In this document: positions 23,400-34,736 of the stretch, one piece after another
Position numbering within the stretch: position 1 is the first letter of the stretch
How the letters are laid out: every line of letters starts with the position of its first letter
Origin: UBA4408 sp002389785
GTDB taxonomy: Bacteria; Bacteroidota; Bacteroidia; UBA4408
Assembly (NCBI GenBank): GCA_035438985.1
Contig: DAORJK010000008.1
Span: forward strand, 62,001-126,000
Reading direction: 5' to 3'
DNA: 64,000 nucleotides
Position numbers and translations under genes: made by a program
Notes under the pieces: model-generated
Told to the model about the DNA's origin: nothing
What the model saw: the letters and a program-made list of their open reading frames with translations, nothing else
Databases searched by the model: none

Positions 23400-26300
23400 A
23401 TGAAAAAACATGCATTTGCAAACCTGAGATTGATCTTAATAACGTCAATCCTTTTCTTATCAGTTGAAAAAATCCGTGCTCAACAAACCCCTCCAATTAT
23501 GGAGCGAGGGCTCTACGTAGATGACTTTTTGCGTTTTAACTCAAGTAATGAATTAATGCCGGAATCCTCAATACTTGGTGTTGATGTGAATCAGGACGGA
23601 ACTTTCGAGAAAGAAGATGAACTTCTCGAATTTGCTCGGGATAATCATTTTACAATACTTACTCTATATGAAACTGAACTAGCATTTAGTGCTACTACCT
23701 ACTATGCATGGAATGCCCAAACCAGTCACATGGAAACAATGCAGGAGCATCTTTGTCGTTTTATGGATAAAGCAAAAAATACCTATTGTATAAAAGAAAT
23801 TTATTCAGCAGTCGGTGGCAGTGGAGAAGGAGAAGATATAACTGAATTCAACGAACAATTCAAAATCGCAACACCTGCATTTGAGTTATCTCCGGAAGAG
23901 TTGGCTTATGCATCAACACGATTAAAACTTTTGGTAAATAGTTACCCCGAAGCCCACCCAATGCATTATCCCTCTGAGATAGCCAAGTTTGCTTTAAGAA
24001 TAGCTCACTTTCAGTCTTGCAATAATTTAAACTCCAAGTTTGATGGAGTAAGTTCAGAATATGAGTTTTGGAATAACAACAATAATTCTGGATTCGAGGA
24101 ATTGATGCGAGATTTAGATGATATTAAATTCTCCTATTTGTCTTCAACAACCGGAAGGCATTTTTATATAAATGTGTATTACGGAAGGAATGCTGTTTCT
24201 CTATCCCCATCCTCTGAAATTGCTTTTCTTGATGGAACTATTTCCCAAAAAAGAATAGCAGACAGAATATTTTTTGAGTCGTACACACAAAAGCCATTCT
24301 CTAACAACTCAGGTTTACCTACCCGAAGAGAAAATTATTTTGGGCAGACAATATCCAATCCACCTACATCGGGAGAAGTAGAAACAAAACCAAATACTCA
24401 GATCACTACTATACTTGCGGCTGAAGCCAGAAGAAATGGTTCAACTTATGATGCACAGGGAAAATGGATGGAAAACTATGAAACTGGGGACCAAGTAAAC
24501 AATATTTTTGAATGTGAAAAACAGAACTTTCTCAATTGGTTTGATGCTGGCACTAATACCGAAAAGGGAGATAATCAAATGTACCCTGGGGGATACCAGT
24601 GGTTTAGCTCATCCTATCTTTTGAAGTCTTTTAAGAATCAACCCTTGTTTTACATTGAGTATCCAAATGCTTGTACCTCACAACCGAATTATAAAGTGAT
24701 GTATAAGGGACCAACAGAATCCGGGCTGAATCTTCATTTTGTACTAACTGGCCCCTCACCAATAACTCTCAACGTTAATTCTCCCGATATCGCATTAACA
24801 CCTGATTTGTTTTTTGTCGATGATGTATTGATTCCCGGCAATTATACAGCAACATTAACAATTGCGAATAGTTGCGGTAGTGGTGGAAAAAGTTATTCAG
24901 AATCATTTGTAGTTCCGGCAACAGCTGCTCCTCAAATTAGTGCTATTGGTTACCAGGGTTCTCCAATAACCGTTTGTGATGGAGAAAAAATCATACTTAA
25001 GGCTCCTTCGGATTATGATTACCAATGGACAAAAGGTGGAGCTGACCTTACAGATGTTGATGCCACTAATCAATTTTATCCAGTTACTGAGGCAGGGACT
25101 TATAATTGCAAATTAAGTTGTTCTGGCGGTACCGCCAGTCCGGTGAATGATATTGTGGTGAGTATGAAATATAATCCATATGTGTCAATAACAGCGGTCC
25201 CTGCAGGTTCAAATAACTATAATTTAATTGCTGAAGTAGCAAATGTTAGAAATGGCACCGCCTTTACGAATCGTTCAGGAATGCTGAAGTATGAATGGAC
25301 TACAGGTGAAACCGGAAACATGATTACAGTAGATGGGGACGAAAAAAAGAAGTATAGTGTAACAGTATCGAACTTAGAGCCTTCAAATACATGTAGAAGC
25401 AGTAATTCAATTTCTGTGAGTGGAAACGGTGGAGTGCCTACTAAATTCAAATTAACAACCTCGTTGACTTCTTGTACAGGGACCTTAGGAGAAACCACAT
25501 TGACTATAGCTGGAATTTCTCCATCAACTGTATGGAATTCATCAGGAGAGGATATTACCAAAGGTGTAATAACAGATGGTGCAACTGTACGATATATAGC
25601 TTGGTACTCACAACCCTCTATCATTATTGCTAACCTCGATCCTGGTAGATACGTTGCAACTGCAACCATTAATGGAGCTGCACCAACAGCATCAACTCAA
25701 CCATCAACTCCGGTTTCCCCATACTTACCTACTACATTTGATATAGGTTCACAATTCTCTCCATCTCCAATTGTTGGTTCTATAATATCTTCATCTGCAA
25801 ATTGCAAGGGGGCGGCTACAGGAAGTGTCTCAGTTACTCTGAATGGTACCGGAGATTTTACAGTAACTTTAATAGGAAGTCCGCAAAAACAAACTGTAAC
25901 GTTAACTGGGGTGAATGTTACAATTAATTTTACTAATCTTCCCGCTGGTCAATATGGATTAAAAGTTAATAACGCATGCAATTTCGAATACCGTGATAAT
26001 ATAGTTATTTCTGAACCTGCAGGATTGACCGTAACCGCCAATGATCCTTCTATTTTCTGTAACAATCCAACAACACCAAGGACACTTACTTTGTCACCAA
26101 GTGGAGGAACACCGCCATATACCTATAGCTGGAGTAATGGAACAACATCAAATCCACTTGTAGCAGTTCCGGGAACATATAAATGTATTATTAGTTCCAG
26201 TAATTCATGTTCTGAAAAGTTCACTTATAAAATTGGTCATGGCTCAGAAATACATGTAACTACCAAGTGTATGGAAGATGGTAGTACACGCTTATTGGTA

Positions 26301-29300
26301 TACGGAGGCACCCCTCCCTACAGTTTGTCGCCTTCAGGAGTTTTTACTCTTATAGCAGGTAGTGATGGTGAATAATCAGGTGTTGCTAGCCAAACCCCAT
26401 ATACAGTCATAGCAACAGATAATCATAGTTGTACTTCTGCTGCGACTTCTATTAATATACCAGCTATCAGTGTTTCACCAGCATTAGCTGGAAATGACCA
26501 AGTGATCTGTGGAAACTCAGACATGAATACAATTTTAGATGCTACTGCGCCTGTTTCAGGAACTGGAACCTGGAGCGTTATTCTAGGGAATGGAGGAGTG
26601 ATTTCAAGACCATATAGCCCAACCAGCCTCTTTACAGGTGTTAGAGGTGAATCTTATTTGTTAAGATGGACTGTTGCCGGAGCTATTGGATGCCCCTCTT
26701 ATGATAATGTCATGATTACATTTCATGAAAGCCCCCATCCTACGCCCGCGTATGCAGGGCCTGATCAGACAATCTGCGGAACGGATGTGACTCTTGCCGG
26801 CAATATACCAATTGTTGGAACAGGCAAATGGACAATTATAGATGGTAATGGCAATCTGGACTATCCTGAAGCTCCCAATGCCACTTTTACAGGACGTAGT
26901 GATGAAAATGGTCCTTATGAGTATACTTTAAGATGGACGACAATGAATGGTGACTGTCCGTCTTCAGATGAAGTTGCTATCACATTGGCTAAAGCAGCAA
27001 AAGCTGCAATTGCAGGACCCGATCAAACTGTAGATTGTTTCCTTACCCCCACCTCTACAGTTTCTCTTGCAGCAAACACAACTGGACCAAATCATACAGG
27101 AACATGGACTAAAATTTCTGGACCTGGTACATTCAGCAGTACCAGCCCAACTGCCACGATAACAGGTGCTCCTGGAGAAACTTATGTATTAAGATGGACA
27201 TTGACACGCAATATCGTTGGCTGCACTTCTTCTGACGATGTGGTGATAAAATTCTCACCTGTAACTACAGTTAATGCTGGTCCCGACCAAATAGTGTGCG
27301 GCAAAAATAAAGCTGTTCTTAGTGCAACAGCACCTGCAAATGCTGGAGAAGGAGTCTGGTCAATTGTTTCTGGTACTGGGACCTTTGATAGCAATACTGA
27401 TCCGGAAGCTACATTCACCGGAACAGCAGGGAACAGCTATGTACTGCGCTGGACAATTACTCCAACAGGCGGATGTGGCTCCGTTGTGTCAGACGATGTA
27501 AACATTGATTTCCCATTAACCAATGTCAACTCTCTAGCTGGGATGGACCAAAAGCTTTGCGGAGTAACAAATGCAGTACTTAGCGCCAATGCACCAACAG
27601 GAACCGCAACTGGTAACTGGTTAATCATGAGTGGGGCAAACGGAAATGTTACAAATTCAGGAAGCAATACTTCAAGTTTTACAGGTGCAATTGGTGAAAC
27701 ATATGTTCTTCGTTGGCGAATAAGTGACGGAAACTGTATCTCCGATGATTATGTAGAAATAGCCATGCATGACTTTCCTACTCAGTCACCAAATGCGGGA
27801 AGTGACCAGTTAGGTTTATGCGGAGCCGGTAGCGTAAATTTAGCAGCTAATACGCCAACAGGTACCTATACAGGAAAATGGACAGTAAAATCAGGTGGCC
27901 AAGGCACATTTATTGACGCCACAAATCCGGTTACAACTTTTACCGGTACTAATGGTAATGCATATACTCTACAATGGGAAATCTCAGATTTATGGTGTTC
28001 AAATAAAGATGAGCTTGATATATCCTTTTTTCAAGATCCAACTACTGCATCAGCTGGCCTTGACAAAGCAACCTGTGTTAGTAACGTTACCTTAGATGCA
28101 AATGTCGCATTTGTTGGAATTGGGACATGGACAATAGAAACTGGTCCAAATTTGAATATCTCTCAAATCAATTACCCTCATCAGCCCAATGCCGTCTTTG
28201 CGCCAACTGCAACAGGTGTTTATAAATTACGTTGGACTATTGCAAATTCACCTTGCACTGATAGCTGGGACGAGGTAAATGTAACTTATAATCAGACTCC
28301 AACAACGGCTAATGCGGGACCTGATCAGTATCTGTGTGGAGCAACATCAGCTACCTTAACAGCAAATACACCGTCAATAGGGACTGGTACCTGGAGTGTT
28401 ATTGCCGGAGGAGGAAATCCACCTACTCAAGTTAATAATCCCAGTGCAACTTTCTCTGGAGGAGCAGGTAATACTTATACCTTAAGGTGGACTATATCGA
28501 ATGGATTGTGTGCTGATAAAACGGATGATGTCATAATTTCGTTTCCTACTTCGATAACATCAAATGCGGGAAATGACCAAACTGTCTGCACTTCCACTAT
28601 AGTAACTCTAAATGGTAACCCTGCAGGAACACATGGTCAATGGACATTAGGAAATGTAGGCTCAGGAACCATTAATAATGCTGGTTCATACAATGCGACC
28701 GTTACTAACCTGGCGGTTGGAATCAATAAATTTCATTGGACTATAGATAATTCAGCCACCGGTTGCGGCATCTCCATGGATGAAGTTGTGATAAATGGGA
28801 TTGCTCCACCTGCAGCCCCTGTGAATAGCGCTGGTCCAGATCAAATAATTTGTGGAAACTCTACCACATTCGCTGCCTTATCTCCAACAGCCGGAACGGG
28901 AACCTGGAGTTTAGTTTCTGGTCAAGGAACAATTGCAAATACCGGAGATAGAAATTCAGCCGTCTCAGGTTTATCAGACAATGTTGTTAATAGATTTAGA
29001 TGGAATATAAACAATCCGCCATGTGGACAAGCACTTGATGAAATGACTATCACAGTTACTAAGCCTGCCAATGCAGGCCCCGATCAAACAGGATTATGCG
29101 GAACTGGGACCATGTCTACCACTCTTGCTGCAAATACGCCAATATTAGGAACTGGAACATGGAGTATTGTTGGTGTAGTTGGTGGTGGAACCGGAAGTTT
29201 CATCGATGTCCATGATCCGGCAACAACATTTAATGGAACAGCAGGAAGTTCATATACTTTGCAATGGTCAACACCCTTGAGCATTTGTTCAACAACTGAT

Positions 29301-32252
29301 AATGTAATAATTACCTTTAATAATTTGACCCCGGTAACCATAGCATCAGTTGGTCCTGATCAATTGATCTGCGGAGGCAGTCCGGCACAAATAAACTTGG
29401 TTGCTTTGACTGGTCCTGCAGGTGGTGAAACTGGTCAATGGTCTAAAGTTTCTGGCCCTACAGGTTCTTTTATTGGTTCAACAACGAGTCAGACTGCAAG
29501 ATTTGATGGAGGTCCTGGAACTTATGTTTTCCGTTGGACGATATCAAATAGCCCTTGTACCTCATCATTTGATGAAGTTACTGTTATTGTTAACGATATT
29601 GCAACATCCCTTTCGTCACCAACTACACCTGTATCAGGAGCAAATTATGTAAGTACTTCATTTGATCTTTCTTCAATGGGAGGTACTCCTATGGTAATTT
29701 CTGGAGGTACAATTAGTTTCGCTCCAGGTACTCATATAACTGTTACTTCAGGCGAGACATTGAAAATTTTCAATTCTACTCTAAGGGCGTGTGGTAATGA
29801 TATGTGGGGTGGAATAATTGTAGAAACTGGCGGGACATTAATAGTTGATCAAAATTCAAAAATTGAAGACGCTGAAATTGGCGCTGATTTTGAAACCGGT
29901 TCACATTGTCAAATTAGTAATGCAATTTTTAACAAGTGCTTTATTAGTTCTCGTTTGCAAGGAAATGTTGACGATACAAAACATTTCCGAAATGTTAAGT
30001 TTTATTGCCAGGATTTTTCGGGACAACCGACTATGCTGCTAGCGCCCCATACTGGGATAAGAGCATCAGGGATCAGCTTAATTAATTCATCTCTTTATAT
30101 AGTTGGAAATTATATCACTGAGTTTAAGAACCTTCGAGCTGCTATAAATTCTTACAATACCACTGAAGTCGCTTTGAGTATTAGCAACTGTAGCTTTAAC
30201 GATCTTCAAGATCCAGATCCGGCAATATCAACAAGAGGTATTGAAATGTCAAGAGGAGCGCTAAGTGTTTCGGAATCTGAGTTTACAAATTGCGATGTAG
30301 CTATTTATACAATTGACTGTGGTGTAAATGTTGTTCATTCAAATTTTGAGAATCTGAATACTTCAATATCTGCAAGTCACCCAATGAACAGGTCAATTAA
30401 TATTTCATACAATGATATTAATTGTAGACGTAGCGGTGTTGATTTGCTCTTAATGGAAGGAGCATATCGGGCTCAGGTTCTTTCCAACACAATAATTGTC
30501 GGAGATCCTTTGAATCCTGTATTATATAATAGTTATGGAATACAATATTCTTCGTCATCCACAACTTATAATAATTCAAGAATCGGAGGGAATTTAAGCT
30601 ATAATAATATTACTCTGCTCTCAAAGGGTGAGGCAATCGGTATGAACTATAAAACTGGGATGACCGTAAGCAACAACTATGTAGCGCTTCAAAATTCCGC
30701 TGCATCAGACAATCAAATAGGAGTAAAAAGTCTGAATAATAAAAAGGTTGCTGCCTCCTGTAACTATATTGCAGGTGATGACAATAGCCCAGGAGGAAAG
30801 CAAACGGCAATGGATATCACAGCAGGGAAACCGGGCGATCCTCGTGTAAGTTGCAATTCATTCTTTAATGCACATGAAGGATTAGTTTTTATGGGTAACC
30901 ATGGGCATGCGACCTTAAGGCACAATCATTTCGATGACGATTATTCAGGTTTGCATTTAAAAGGATCAACATTTATAGGGCCACAATATCACTTGGGAAA
31001 TTATTGGAGTGGTACTTATACATCTGATCTTGCCGCTAAAAATGAGACATTCGCTGTTTCTCCCAATCTTAATGAAAGGATTTATATCAATGCAAACCCA
31101 GGAGATCCATATTATCCAACCGCTTCAACAACTGGTTGGTTTTATCCTGATGCAAATGCTGATGAAGCAGGATGCAGTTTCACGACTACTATTGGTGGCA
31201 ATAGTATTCAAATAGACGAATGCAGCTCTGTTATTCCTATAATTAGTGAAGTTGCAAGAACAAGACCAACTGATGTCCCCATTATCAGGGATTTACTGCC
31301 CTTATCAGATTTTAGGGAAGAAATCCGGTACATGGCAATGGACGAAATTTTTGCGAGAGTAAATGAATTTCCCGAACTTCAGGATAATAACATAACCTAT
31401 GCAGAATTCTACGATAGTATTGTCAACAATTCCAATATTGAGCGTTTCGGTGAAGTAGTAAGTACTGAAGTTAACTGGGATGGAGCAACGGAGTCCTTAG
31501 TCCAGAATATTGAAAACAAGGATGTTCTTATAAACTGGCACTTAGCTCAGATTGCTTACAATGATAGTATTGGAGATAGCACCCACTTGGCCTTAAACTC
31601 TATTCACATGCATGATATTGAAGTTTTAAGCCAGGAAAATGAGGCCCTAAAACAATTACTTGAAACCGGTGAATATCCAAGAATTCTGCAAGCCAGGCTC
31701 GTGAATGAAGATATTGAAATTAATAATCTGATTGAAGATAATTTACGAACGATAAATGAAGTAAGGCTGGATGCCCTTGAAAGAGAAAGTTTTGAATTTA
31801 CTTCAGATGCAATGGATTTGATTAGCCAGATTGCACATCAGTGTCCTCTTGCCGGAGGCGATGGCGTTAGTATTGCCCGTGCTCTTTATGCTTTAAGCCA
31901 TCCTAACGAATATTATGATGACAAAAGTGCTTGCCTATTCGCAGGGTACTTTAGAAAAGCCCACCCCAAAAGTGAAAATAAAATGGTAGTTTCTGCTTTG
32001 TCTTATTTTACAATTAATCCTAATCCTGCAAGTGAGAAACTTCAATTATCCTATTTTGTAACCGGTAATGCAAATTTAGAGTTTACTATCTTTAACTCTT
32101 TGGAGCAAAAAGTAAAATCAGTAATTTTACCTAGTGATAACCGAGAATACAGTTTAAATTGTCTTGATCTTCAGACTGGAATTTACTTGTATTCAGTGAG
32201 GTCAAATTCTGAAATTATTCATCAAGGTAAAATAAGTATCGTAAATCCATAG
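23400..32252 (+). pseudogene. giant T9SS-secreted adhesin with PKD-like repeats, interrupted by an in-frame TAA
   Basis: One continuous frame of 2951 codons is split by a TAA at codon 992 (26373-26375); both parts share the frame and the sequence between them keeps a coding pattern. The N-terminus is a signal peptide (LRLILITSILFLSVEKIRAQ). Residues 30-430 resemble a TIM-barrel-like domain (ERGLYVDDFL, FTILTLYETE), then come Ig/PKD-like modules. Twelve PKD-like repeats of about 80 aa follow. A region rich in short strands (about 2100-2560) resembles a parallel beta-helix. A helical segment and a T9SS type A sorting tail (FTINPNPASEKLQLSYF ... GIYLYSVRS) end it. Truncation at codon 992 would leave a protein lacking repeats and sorting tail. 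Sequencing error is possible. It is followed after one base by another T9SS gene. Confidence 0.8.
26484..29597 (+). repeat. twelve tandem PKD-like protein repeats (coding)
   Basis: Twelve copies, each about 78-86 codons, begin NAGPDQxxCG and pass through TGTWSIxSGxG and ATFTGTAGxxYxLRWTIS to a C-x-SxDxVxIxF ending. Variation between copies is considerable, so this is an old array rather than a recent expansion. Paired cysteines (CG near the start, C before SSD) may form one disulfide per module. The array would act as a rod-like stalk of the adhesin. Confidence 0.85.
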
Positions 32253-32253
32253 A

Positions 32254-33753
32254 ATGAAAAGGCAATTTGCAATCATAGGTTTCCAATTAATTATATTGAT
32301 TGGAAACCTATGTGCGCAAGGGATAAGCAATAGATGGATATTAGGATATTCAAGCGGCTCTCCTGGTTTTGGTGGAATAAATTTGAATTTTGATTCTTTG
32401 CCTATTACCCCTTATATCGTCTCTCGAAAAATGAATTTCCAGGAGGCAGAAGCAAATATTACTGATCCCCGGGGAAAATTATTATTTTACACAAATGGAA
32501 ATTTTATTGCCGATGCATCAAATGATACTATGCAGAACGGTTCGGGGATTTCAAAAGGAAGTTTTGGAAACAATTTCGTAGTCCAAGGAAGCCCTGCCCC
32601 TCAATCTGTTCTGATACTTCCCAATCCGGGTGATACTTCAATATATTATCTCTTCTATTTAACCCACACCGTTCAAGTAGGACCATATTGGCAGCCACCT
32701 GGGTTATTCTATTGTAAAATCGATATGACCCAAAACGGAGGATTGGGTACCGTTGTACAAAAAAAAATATCTTTGGTTCAGTATGTTCTGATAGCCTCTG
32801 AGCTAACTGCTTGTAAACATGCCAATGGGCGTGATTGGTGGATTATTACACACCAATGTAATTCGGATGTTTATTATAAATTTCTTTTAACACCTAATAG
32901 TATTCTTGGACCCTATACCCAAAGCATTGGCACTCTAATGTATGTTAGAGGCCCAAGTCAGAGCTGTTTCTCTCCTGATGGGAAAAAGTTTGCTTGCTAT
33001 CATTCCATAGAAGATCTTGACATCATGGATTTTGATAGATGCACAGGAAATTTCAGCAATTTTAAGCATGTTGCAATAAATGACAGCGCTGTTAGCTGCG
33101 GTGTAGCATTTTCACCCAACTCACAAATGCTGTATGCTTCCTCCACAAAATATGTTTACCAATTTAATATGGGAGACACCAATATCCTAAACAGCCAATT
33201 AAAAATTGCAACTTGGGATGGATTTTATTCACCTTTTGCACCATTTGCAACAACATTTTATTTAGCACAGTTGGCACCTGATGGTAAAATTTATATTAAT
33301 AGCCCTAATGGCGTGCAACATATGCATGTAATTAACTATCCAGATAGTCTTGGCTTAGCTTGTAATTTAATTCAACATGGTTTAGCTCTTAATGCTTATA
33401 ATGCCTCTACAATTCCTAACCACCCGAATTACTTTTTAGGAGCGGATAGTGGGAGTGTGTGCGATACTTTGCAATTGGGCCTTGAGGATTCGGCATTAAG
33501 AATTCAGAACGATAAGATTACCATTTTTCCGAACCCCGCTAGGGATATAATCCAACTTTCTTATTCCCCGGCCAATAGAAGCAGAACTATAGAACTGGTG
33601 GATATAAATGGGCAAGTGATACTTCGCTCGGCCATTCCTCAATGGAGCCAATACCAGAAGGTGAATGTGAATCAATTTAAGCCAGGAATGTATTTGTGCC
33701 GTTTTGTTGGAAGCGCGAAAGGGACGGCTAAATTTGTGGTGCAAAGGGACTAA
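32254..33753 (+). CDS. T9SS-sorted protein with WD40/PD40-like propeller
   Basis: 499 aa, secreted. The signal peptide is FAIIGFQLIILIGNLCAQ. The body reads like a beta-propeller of the kind found in Bacteroidota surface proteins (RWILGYSSGSPGFGGI, GPSQSCFSPDGKKFACY, SCGVAFSPNSQMLYASS, LAQLAPDGKIYINSPNG). The C-terminal 75 residues are a type A sorting tail (ITIFPNPARDIIQLSYS ... FKPGMYLCRFVGSAKG). The start lies one base after the adhesin stop, so the two form an operon and the products probably meet on the cell surface. It ends 5 bp before the convergent gene. Confidence 0.82.
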   Translation: MKRQFAIIGFQLIILIGNLCAQGISNRWILGYSSGSPGFGGINLNFDSLPITPYIVSRKMNFQEAEANITDPRGKLLFYTNGNFIADASNDTMQNGSGISKGSFGNNFVVQGSPAPQSVLILPNPGDTSIYYLFYLTHTVQVGPYWQPPGLFYCKIDMTQNGGLGTVVQKKISLVQYVLIASELTACKHANGRDWWIITHQCNSDVYYKFLLTPNSILGPYTQSIGTLMYVRGPSQSCFSPDGKKFACYHSIEDLDIMDFDRCTGNFSNFKHVAINDSAVSCGVAFSPNSQMLYASSTKYVYQFNMGDTNILNSQLKIATWDGFYSPFAPFATTFYLAQLAPDGKIYINSPNGVQHMHVINYPDSLGLACNLIQHGLALNAYNASTIPNHPNYFLGADSGSVCDTLQLGLEDSALRIQNDKITIFPNPARDIIQLSYSPANRSRTIELVDINGQVILRSAIPQWSQYQKVNVNQFKPGMYLCRFVGSAKGTAKFVVQRD

Positions 33754-33758
33754 TTTTA

Positions 33759-34727
33759 TTAAATTTTTTCGACAATTTGTTGTAACCTCTGATCGATGAA
33801 TGCCCGATCACCGGGTTTTTTAACCTGACCTTCGTTAATTTCTTTTCCATTTTTAATAAAGCATTTCATTGCTGTATGCCACTTACCAATAGTAATTTCC
33901 TGCACCTTCTGTAAATCAATAAGAAGATTTACAAAACAGTTTAGAAGCTTAAAAGATGCAGTCCAGTTCACTCTTCCAGCCTTTTCAATTTCCTTACCGG
34001 AAAGGATTGCAATGAAATGATCTGGATTGCAATTTTTATCAATAAATCTAGCATCCTTTAATTCTTTGAGAATCCCAATAAGGTGCAGTCGATTTTCTCT
34101 TAAGTAATTGTTGTTTAATTGAATCTGAATTAACTTGAAGGATGGGGGAGATGAAATATTAGATTTCTCTGATTTACTTCCAGCGGACACAATCCAATTT
34201 TGGATTGCTTGAAAGACTTTGGCCGAAAAAATATGGTTCTCTCCATATTGAAGTAATAAGAGTTTTAGAAAATCAATGAGGGAAGATTTTTTATTTGCAT
34301 AGTTTTTTTCAAGTTGATAAAATAAAAATTTATCAATGTCAAATAAGTGGAATTCGTAATGTCTTAGTTTTAATGCAAACCAGAAATCAAAACCTTTAAT
34401 ACCTTTCTCAATAATCAGCCTATCCATAAAGCTGTAAAAAGTGTCACCAATAAAGAAATAGTTTAGTCTGAATTCATCTGAAAATGAATTAGATTTATTC
34501 AAATATTGATCATAATTTTTGGTAAATGTATATTCCGGAAGTTGTCCTTTTTTTTTCCCTCTTGGTGGGTCAGCTTCGATAATCAGTTTTCTTATTTCGG
34601 CAAGCAATTCTTCTGCGGCTTCAACCGAAGAATTGGCATTCGAAAAAAATACCTCCCTTTCATATTCCCATATGTCCCTGAGGTCAATATCATAGTTATA
34701 GTGATGAGGCAGGTGGTGGAGGTTCAT
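33759..34727 (-). CDS. hypothetical protein following the recombinase
   Basis: 322 aa, helical, cytoplasmic by appearance. It contains REVFFSNANSSVEAAEELL, FDFWFALKLRHYEFHLFDID and a C-terminal VNWTASFKLLNCFVNLLIDL. It starts 9 bp after the recombinase stop codon, so the two are probably co-transcribed. In other Bacteroidota elements this position is often held by RteC-like accessory genes that promote excision, but I cannot confirm RteC motifs here. Function unknown. Confidence 0.5.
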   Translation of the reverse strand: MNLHHLPHHYNYDIDLRDIWEYEREVFFSNANSSVEAAEELLAEIRKLIIEADPPRGKKKGQLPEYTFTKNYDQYLNKSNSFSDEFRLNYFFIGDTFYSFMDRLIIEKGIKGFDFWFALKLRHYEFHLFDIDKFLFYQLEKNYANKKSSLIDFLKLLLLQYGENHIFSAKVFQAIQNWIVSAGSKSEKSNISSPPSFKLIQIQLNNNYLRENRLHLIGILKELKDARFIDKNCNPDHFIAILSGKEIEKAGRVNWTASFKLLNCFVNLLIDLQKVQEITIGKWHTAMKCFIKNGKEINEGQVKKPGDRAFIDQRLQQIVEKI

Positions 34728-34736
34728 TCTCTCAAT

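Noticed and set aside
26502..32252. Second adhesin half as an independent gene
   Set aside because: Same frame as the upstream part, coding pattern continues between the TAA and its first Met, and it has no signal peptide.
33759..34727. RteC family assignment for the gene after the recombinase
   Set aside because: Position fits, but I could not see convincing RteC motifs, so it is left as hypothetical.
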